From: Nitrospirota bacterium
Lineage (GTDB): Bacteria; Nitrospirota; Thermodesulfovibrionia; Thermodesulfovibrionales; SM23-35
Assembly: GCA_016212245.1 (NCBI GenBank)
Contig: JACRGU010000155.1
Span: 1 to 10,200, forward strand
DNA: 10,200 bases
Direction of reading: 5' to 3'
Part shown: one piece after another, positions 5,659 through 10,200 of the stretch
Position numbering within the stretch: position 1 is the first letter of the stretch
How the letters are laid out: each line of letters begins with the position of its first letter
Made by a program: the position numbers and the translations under genes
The notes under the pieces: model-generated
Told to the model about the DNA's origin: nothing
The model's input: only the letters and a program-made list of their open reading frames with translations
The model's database searches: none

Positions 5659-5663
5659 GGAGG
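5659..5663 (+). promoter_or_regulatory. Shine-Dalgarno that fixes the ybaB start
   Basis: GGAGG (5659-5663) lies 5 nt before ATG 5669-5671. An in-frame upstream ATG at 5627 falls inside the right arm of the 93-nt palindrome, has no ribosome-binding site and would add 14 atypical residues. The later ATG is therefore preferred. Confidence 0.8.
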
Positions 5664-5668
5664 ATGAG

Positions 5669-6007
5669 ATGTCAAAAAAGATGCTCGGAGACATAATGCG
5701 TGAGGCCCAGAGACTTCAGGCCGAAATGGCAAGGATGCAAGATGAGGCAAAGAAAAAGACGGTTGAGGCAACAGCAGGGGGTGGTATGGTTACTGCCGCT
5801 GCAAACGGTGCAGGTGAACTTATATCTTTAAAAATCGAAAGGGATGTTGTAAATCCTGACGATATTGAAATGCTCCAGGACCTTATCATTGCGGCAGTAA
5901 ATGAGGCATTACGCCGTGCACAGGAAATGGTCAGCGAAGAGATGTCAAAACTGACTGGAGGATTACAGCTTCCGGGACTTGGAGGACTGGGGAATATATT
6001 GAAGTAA
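5669..6007 (+). CDS. ybaB: YbaB/EbfC family nucleoid-associated protein
   Basis: YbaB/EbfC proteins are small homodimeric DNA-binding proteins of the nucleoid, almost always encoded between dnaX and recR; their exact role is still unsettled. With the start at 5669 the protein has 112 residues, the usual family length. It begins MSKKMLGDIMREAQRLQAEM, the expected N-terminal helix. A central strand region follows (TVEATAGGGMVTAAANGAGEL, then SLKIERDVVNPDDIEMLQDL), then a second helix ending SEEMSKLTGG and a Gly/Leu-rich tail, PGLGGLGNILK. These match the family closely. recR starts 12 nt downstream, so the two are very likely co-transcribed. The gene is separated from dnaX by a folded palindromic spacer. 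Confidence 0.93.
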   Translation: MSKKMLGDIMREAQRLQAEMARMQDEAKKKTVEATAGGGMVTAAANGAGELISLKIERDVVNPDDIEMLQDLIIAAVNEALRRAQEMVSEEMSKLTGGLQLPGLGGLGNILK

Positions 6008-6019
6008 ATACTAAAGCTA

Positions 6020-6613
6020 ATGGCACAAGGCATAATCGAAAACCTTATAACCCAGTTAATGAAACTTCCAGGCATAGGCAGGAAGACTGCACAGAGGCTT
6101 GCATTCTTCATACTCAACATGTCAGAAGAAGATGCAAAGGCCATCGCAAAAGCAATAAACAATACTAAAGAAAGGGCCAGATTCTGCTGTCAGTGCTTCA
6201 ATATCACAGATGCTGAGATATGTGAGATATGCAGGGATGAACAGAGAGACAGGAAGAAGATATGTGTTGTAGAAGAGCCGAGTAATATCCTCGTTGTCGA
6301 GAGGACAGGGAGTTTTGATGGTCTTTATCATGTGCTCATGGGTGCAATCTCTCCTATTGATGGATTTACTCCTGACAGACTCAGGATAACTGAACTTTTG
6401 CAGAGGGTAAAAGATAATGGGGCGACTGAGGTCATCCTTGCGACAAATCCCAATACCAAAGGTGAGATGACTGCCCAGTATATAAGGGAGCTGCTGAAAT
6501 CCTTTAATGTAAAAGTAACACGCATTGCATATGGCCTCCCAATGGGTGGAGATATTGAGTTTGCAGATGAGGTAACACTCAGCAAGGCGATTGAGGGAAG
6601 AAGGGAACTCTAA
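6020..6613 (+). CDS. recR: Recombination mediator protein RecR
   Basis: RecR works with RecO (and RecF) to load RecA onto SSB-coated single-stranded gaps. It forms a ring-like tetramer on DNA. The 197 residues are normal for the family. In order: a helix-hairpin-helix (KLPGIGRKTAQRLAFF, about 15-30); a C4 zinc finger (C56-x2-C59 and C68-x2-C71 in FCCQCF...ICEIC); a Toprim domain (from ICVVEEPSNILVVERTG through ATNPNTKGEMTAQYI, about 81-170); and the C-terminal GLPMGGDIEFADEVTL motif. Only a weak ribosome-binding site is visible, so coupling to ybaB is likely. The stop (6611-6613) overlaps the end of the convergent histidine kinase by 4 bp, and no terminator hairpin is present. Confidence 0.96.
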   Translation: MAQGIIENLITQLMKLPGIGRKTAQRLAFFILNMSEEDAKAIAKAINNTKERARFCCQCFNITDAEICEICRDEQRDRKKICVVEEPSNILVVERTGSFDGLYHVLMGAISPIDGFTPDRLRITELLQRVKDNGATEVILATNPNTKGEMTAQYIRELLKSFNVKVTRIAYGLPMGGDIEFADEVTLSKAIEGRREL

Positions 6614-9039
6614 ATCCTATCAAGTATCTCCCTCACCTTTATTAGAAAGTCGTGGGGTAAGAAAGGTTTTGAGATAAAATCAATTTCAGGCTCAAGGATA
6701 AATATCTTATAGATTGCATCAGGTGCATAACCACTTATAAATAGCGCCTTTATGTCAGGCCGTATCCTGCGAATTTCATCGTAGACATCTTTACCGCTCT
6801 TCTTTGGCATTACCACATCAAGAATTACGAGTTGTACAGAATCTGCATGCTCATTAAATTTTCTGATAGCATCCTCCCCGTCCTCAGCAACTATCACCTT
6901 ATATCCATGTTTTTCGAGTATTTTTCTGGAGAGGTCTCTTACAACCTCTTCATCTTCTGCAATAATGATAGTCTCTGTGCCTTCAATTACAGGTTGAGGT
7001 GCTGGCATTTCAGCCACTTCTATAACTCTTTCTATTGCTGGCAGATAGATCCGAAAGGTTGTACCTTTCCCTCTCTCACTGTAAACAGTAATATACCCAT
7101 TATGTTGTTTAACTATGCCATATGACATGGCAAGACCAAGCCCTGTGCCCTTTCCTACATCCTTTGTGGTAAAGAATGGCTCAAAAATCCTTTCCCTTGT
7201 CTCTTTATCCATACCCACCCCTGTATCAGTCACAGATATGCACATATATCTTCCAGGCCTTTCAAATCCGCGGCTTCTGATATAATCCTCATCAAGTTCA
7301 ACAAGCTCTGTCCTGATGATTAATATTCCACCTTCTAACATTGCATCTCTTGCATTAGTGCAGAGGTTCATCAATACCTGTCCAATCTGTGCAGTGTCTG
7401 CCATAACCATTGTCTCCTCAGGAGAGATAAATATCCTCAGCTCTATGTCTTCACCAATAATCTCCCCTAAAATCTTTTCTACATCATGTACAATATCTTC
7501 AAGTTTTACAGGCATCGGCTTCATTGTCTGTCGGCGGCTGTAGGTCAGGAGACCAGATGTAATGGTTGTTGCCCTTTTTGATGTGTGTAATATAGTATCC
7601 ACATAAGTCCTGAGAAGACTATCTTCCGTTAGAACCTCCTTAAGTAAGGAAGCATAGCCCAGTATTGCAGTAAGCAGGTTGTTAAAGTGATGGGCAATAC
7701 CTCCTGCAAGAAGTCCAACAGACTCCATCTTCTGGGCCTGTATAAGCTGTGCCTCAAGGCGTTTTTTATCGGTTATATCCTTTACTATTCCTTCATATAT
7801 TATAGGGATACCCTTTTCATCCTTCACTGCAAAACTGGTCAGGAGTGCATTTATCTTGGTCCCATCCTTCTTTTTGAATTCTACCTCATAATCCTTGAGA
7901 AAACCGTCTTTCTCATATATCTCCATAACCTTATCTCTATCTTCAGGATTAAGGTAGAGGTCTTCCCTTATATTCTCTATCGCCAGCATTTCTTCTATGC
8001 TATCATAGCCAAAGATATTAACCATCGCCGGGTTTACACTTAAAAACCTCCCTTCAGGTGTGCTTATAAAGACACCATCCGCAACCCCTTCGAATATACC
8101 TCTGTATCTCTCCTCTGATTCCATGATTTGACTCTCTGCCCGATGTTTTTCAATAGCAATAGTCAGAAGACCTGCATGCTTTTCAACCAACCTGAGGTCT
8201 TCTTCTGTGAAGCCGCCTTTTTTGTTCGCAAGTCCTATCTGTCCTGCTATCTTATCCTTTATCACACATGGCACAGATAGGAAATTTTGAATCTCAATAT
8301 GACCTTCAGGAGGTGGTTTGCTTCTTTTATCGTTTTTTATATCGTTACATAGTATCGGTTTCTTGTTCTTTAAGCCCCATCCCCAGAGCCCTGTAAATTC
8401 CTTGAATACAATATTTTTTCCTGGGACACGACACACCTCCCATACATCTCTTGTCAATGTGGGAGCTACAAGGTAACCGGTCTTCTCATCAATATATCCA
8501 ACATATCCGACCTTAGCACCTGTCAATTCGAGCATTCTATTAAGGATATAATCGTATCTATCATCAGGTTCTTTGATCTCCAGGAGCTTTTGTGCTGATT
8601 CGCTGAGTAACCTTATTTCTTCCTCTGACTTCTTGCGTTCTGTGATGTCAATAGCAATCTCTATACGCACAATACGTCCATCAGGCCAATGGATAGCCCT
8701 GTCAATACAATGATACCAGAGACCATTCCTCGTGTTCTGAAACTCCCAGACAACAGGTGGGCCTGGCTTACCCTCTATAAGGAGGCGGTCATTTGTGCAG
8801 AAGGGACAGGGTTTATCCTGTCCTTCCTGAAAGACTTCATAGCATTTCTTACCGATTATATCCTCTCCAAAAAATTTTTCCATATAGGTGTTAACACGCA
8901 ATATCTCATAGGTCTGCATATCAGTAACATAGACTCCTCCCTCCAAACCGTCCATTATCGCAAACATCTCATCTATCTGCTGTTGGAGCTGCTCTTTAGT
9001 CTGTCTTCGTCTTCTGAGGAGTTTTGGCATGGTCTTCAC
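6610..9039 (-). CDS. Soluble hybrid histidine kinase (PAS-GAF-PAS-HisKA-HATPase-REC)
   Basis: An 809-residue cytoplasmic two-component sensor with no signal peptide or membrane segment. Domains: a basic start and short coiled region (1-25); PAS 1 (about 26-135, with Cys66, Cys78 and Cys81 around KPCPFC); GAF (about 155-300); PAS 2 (about 308-428); HisKA with phosphoacceptor His450 in GGIAHHFNNLL; and HATPase_c with the N-box MNLCTNARDAM (about 557-567), DTGVGMD (605-611) and GKGTGLGLAMSYG (629-641). A C-terminal receiver follows with acidic E695/D696, phosphorylatable Asp741 in ILDVVMP, Ser769 and Lys791 in SKPF. It probably autophosphorylates, passes phosphate to its own receiver, then to an unlinked partner. 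The signal is unknown. The start is GTG at 9039; ATG at 9030 is an alternative, and neither has a strong Shine-Dalgarno. No response regulator gene is adjacent. Confidence 0.93.
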   Translation of the reverse strand: MKTMPKLLRRRRQTKEQLQQQIDEMFAIMDGLEGGVYVTDMQTYEILRVNTYMEKFFGEDIIGKKCYEVFQEGQDKPCPFCTNDRLLIEGKPGPPVVWEFQNTRNGLWYHCIDRAIHWPDGRIVRIEIAIDITERKKSEEEIRLLSESAQKLLEIKEPDDRYDYILNRMLELTGAKVGYVGYIDEKTGYLVAPTLTRDVWEVCRVPGKNIVFKEFTGLWGWGLKNKKPILCNDIKNDKRSKPPPEGHIEIQNFLSVPCVIKDKIAGQIGLANKKGGFTEEDLRLVEKHAGLLTIAIEKHRAESQIMESEERYRGIFEGVADGVFISTPEGRFLSVNPAMVNIFGYDSIEEMLAIENIREDLYLNPEDRDKVMEIYEKDGFLKDYEVEFKKKDGTKINALLTSFAVKDEKGIPIIYEGIVKDITDKKRLEAQLIQAQKMESVGLLAGGIAHHFNNLLTAILGYASLLKEVLTEDSLLRTYVDTILHTSKRATTITSGLLTYSRRQTMKPMPVKLEDIVHDVEKILGEIIGEDIELRIFISPEETMVMADTAQIGQVLMNLCTNARDAMLEGGILIIRTELVELDEDYIRSRGFERPGRYMCISVTDTGVGMDKETRERIFEPFFTTKDVGKGTGLGLAMSYGIVKQHNGYITVYSERGKGTTFRIYLPAIERVIEVAEMPAPQPVIEGTETIIIAEDEEVVRDLSRKILEKHGYKVIVAEDGEDAIRKFNEHADSVQLVILDVVMPKKSGKDVYDEIRRIRPDIKALFISGYAPDAIYKIFILEPEIDFISKPFLPHDFLIKVREILDRI

Positions 9040-9043
9040 ATAC

Positions 9044-9242
9044 TAATACAAACGAAATTAATAATGTTAAATTTGCTGTCATTCCTGCGAAAGCAGGAAT
9101 CCAGACGCCGTCCCCCGATTAAATCGGGGGAACTATACAAAAGGAATTGGATTCCTGTTTTCACAGGAAACCCTGGATTCCCGCCTGCGCGGGAATGACA
9201 ACATTAAATGTTTATGTCAATTTACTTAATGCGTTTGTATTA
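9044..9242. repeat. 199-bp repeat locus with 11-bp terminal inverted repeats
   Basis: TAATACAAACG (9044-9054) and CGTTTGTATTA (9232-9242) are perfect inverted complements. They enclose the compound palindrome at 9078-9199 and imperfectly complementary AT-rich shoulders. The layout resembles a MITE-like unit, but no target-site duplication is obvious. It occupies nearly all of the 229-bp gap between the deaminase and the kinase (9040-9268). Any separate kinase promoter must therefore lie in or at the edge of the repeat. Confidence 0.6.
9078..9199. repeat. dRS3-like palindromic repeat, copy 2 (compound)
   Basis: Bounded by GTCATTCC (9078-9085) and GGAATGAC (9192-9199), as in copy 1, but 122 bp long with four hairpins: ATTCCTGC/GCAGGAAT (9081-9100), CCCCCGAT/ATCGGGGG (9112-9119 with 9123-9130), TTCCTGT/ACAGGAA (9152-9169) and ATTCCCGC/GCGGGAAT (9177-9196). 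The first 27 bases differ from copy 1 by a single base (GCGA versus GCGG in the loop). The centre appears to hold extra hairpin units absent from copy 1. Confidence 0.85.
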
Positions 9243-9268
9243 ATTATCCTAAATTACAACCTTTAATT

Positions 9269-10200
9269 TCAAGTCCTTATCTTTTTCTGCCATTCCCTCG
9301 CCTTTGCGAGTATCTCTTCTTCATTCCTGTTATGCAGACTGCCGTTATTAACAACAATCTTTCCATTAACCATCACCATCTGAACATCAGAAGGTCTCAT
9401 AGCATAGACGATGTGGGAATAGATGTCATAAAGTGGAATAAGATGTGGTTTATTGAGGTCAGCCATAACAAGGTCTGCAGCCTTGCCTTTCTCAAGACTT
9501 CCTGTGATCCATCCGAGACCCAGGACCTCTGCACCCCATCGCGTTGCCATAAGTAGCACTGTTTTTGCATTAAGTGCGGTTGGGTCTTCAGAGATTGCCT
9601 TATGTAGCTTCGCTGCTGTGGACATCTCACTCAGGATATTTAAATCATTATTGCTCGCAGCGCTATCTGTGCCGAATGTTACCTTTACACCCGTATTTAA
9701 CATCTTCGCGACAGGTGCAATCCCAGAGGCAAGCTTGAGATTACTCTCTATACAGTGGGAAACGCCAACCTTTCTTTGAGACAGTAGTTCTATCTCTCTA
9801 TCATTCAGCCAGACACAATGTGCAGCAAGTACCCTTTCATCTAAGAAGCCAATGCTATCGAGATATTCTACAGGCGTCATCCCATATCTGTTTTTAATCT
9901 CGTTCACCTCCCACCGGGTTTCTGAGAGGTGTATATGAATCGGTATATCATATTTATCAGCAACCTGCCTTGCCCTCTTCAATGTCTCAGGGCCACATGT
10001 ATAGAGTGCATGGGGTGCAATACACGGGGTTATCAGCTCATCTTTCTTCCAATCTCTTATAAAGGACTCTGCATTGGCAAAATATTCATCTACAGTACTG
10101 GCAGATTTTGTTGGAAAATCAAGTATACCAACACCTAATACAGCCCTCATACCTATTCTCTTTGTAGCCTCACCTGCAGCATCCTCGTAGAAATACATAT
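9269..10200 (-). CDS. Amidohydrolase, MtaD/SAH-deaminase-like, N-terminus outside the window
   Basis: This family deaminates adenosine-type nucleosides (S-adenosylhomocysteine, 5'-methylthioadenosine, 5'-deoxyadenosine) to the inosine forms, recycling methylation and radical-SAM by-products; some relatives act on triazines or guanine. About 310 residues are visible, to TGA at 9269-9271. The frame stays open to 10200, and the apparent first Met (10198) is internal, matching the family's ADMYFFED-type region; the N-terminal HxH metal motif lies off the window. Visible motifs are PHALYTCG, HIHLSET (metal His88/His90 region and catalytic Glu93 of the fragment), AAHCVWL, SNLKLASGIAPV and the metal Asp in FGTDSAASNN. 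The C-terminal composite-sheet segment GSLEKGKAADLVMADL...MVNGKIVV follows. Substrate cannot be assigned from sequence alone. Confidence 0.9.
   Translation of the reverse strand, partial: MYFYEDAAGEATKRIGMRAVLGVGILDFPTKSASTVDEYFANAESFIRDWKKDELITPCIAPHALYTCGPETLKRARQVADKYDIPIHIHLSETRWEVNEIKNRYGMTPVEYLDSIGFLDERVLAAHCVWLNDREIELLSQRKVGVSHCIESNLKLASGIAPVAKMLNTGVKVTFGTDSAASNNDLNILSEMSTAAKLHKAISEDPTALNAKTVLLMATRWGAEVLGLGWITGSLEKGKAADLVMADLNKPHLIPLYDIYSHIVYAMRPSDVQMVMVNGKIVVNNGSLHNRNEEEILAKAREWQKKIRT

Noticed and set aside
5627..5668. Upstream in-frame ATG of ybaB giving a 126-residue protein
   Set aside because: It lies within the right arm of the palindrome, lacks a Shine-Dalgarno and makes the protein longer than family members. 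ATG 5669 has GGAGG at good spacing.
8689..9198. 169-residue plus-strand frame antisense to the kinase N-terminus and running into the repeat
   Set aside because: Its end reads through the palindromic repeat (RKQESR, PVFTGNPGF), typical of spurious repeat translation.

Overview
The window is ordinary chromosomal housekeeping DNA from a bacterium of moderate GC content. Coding sequences are rich in Lys, Ile and Glu and use AGA/AGG for Arg and ATA for Ile heavily. Together with the protein styles this suggests an anaerobic or deep-branching lineage such as Nitrospirota or a Desulfobacterota-like group. That placement is inference; no marker in the window proves it. No phage, IS transposase, CRISPR array, toxin or defence gene was seen.

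Layout. Positions 1-457 (minus) hold a nearly complete rnhA (RNase HI) that runs off the left edge. A 113-bp divergent spacer with a GC-rich hairpin leads into gatA (571-2034) and gatB (2031-3470), two subunits of the tRNA-dependent amidotransferase; gatC is not linked. The spacer 3471-3663 carries a two-hairpin palindromic repeat. Next comes a conserved information-processing cluster on the plus strand: tRNA-Ser(GGA) (3664-3757), the SRP RNA gene ffs (3768-3882), dnaX (3924-5519), a ybaB/ebfC gene (5669-6007) and recR (6020-6613). This order resembles the scr-dnaX-yaaK-recR region of Bacillus subtilis. A soluble hybrid histidine kinase (minus, 6610-9039) meets recR tail to tail with a 4-bp overlap. 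A 229-bp spacer filled with a compound palindromic repeat separates it from a minus-strand amidohydrolase of the MtaD/SAH-deaminase group (9269-10200), whose N-terminus lies beyond the right edge.

How the genes relate. GatA and GatB act together, with an unlinked GatC, to amidate misacylated Glu-tRNA(Gln) and/or Asp-tRNA(Asn). DnaX is the clamp-loader ATPase, YbaB a small nucleoid-associated protein, and RecR a recombination mediator. tRNA-Ser and 4.5S RNA serve translation and protein targeting. The kinase and the deaminase are unrelated neighbours.

The main unexplained structure is non-coding or semi-coding: (i) a C8 tract followed by a strong GC hairpin inside dnaX, exactly where a shortened gamma-like product could be made; (ii) degenerate 7-bp tandem repeats beside palindromes at two loci; (iii) a 93-nt nested palindrome in front of ybaB; and (iv) two dRS3-like repeat loci. 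I found no convincing new multi-gene system; the dnaX site is the best candidate for undescribed biology.
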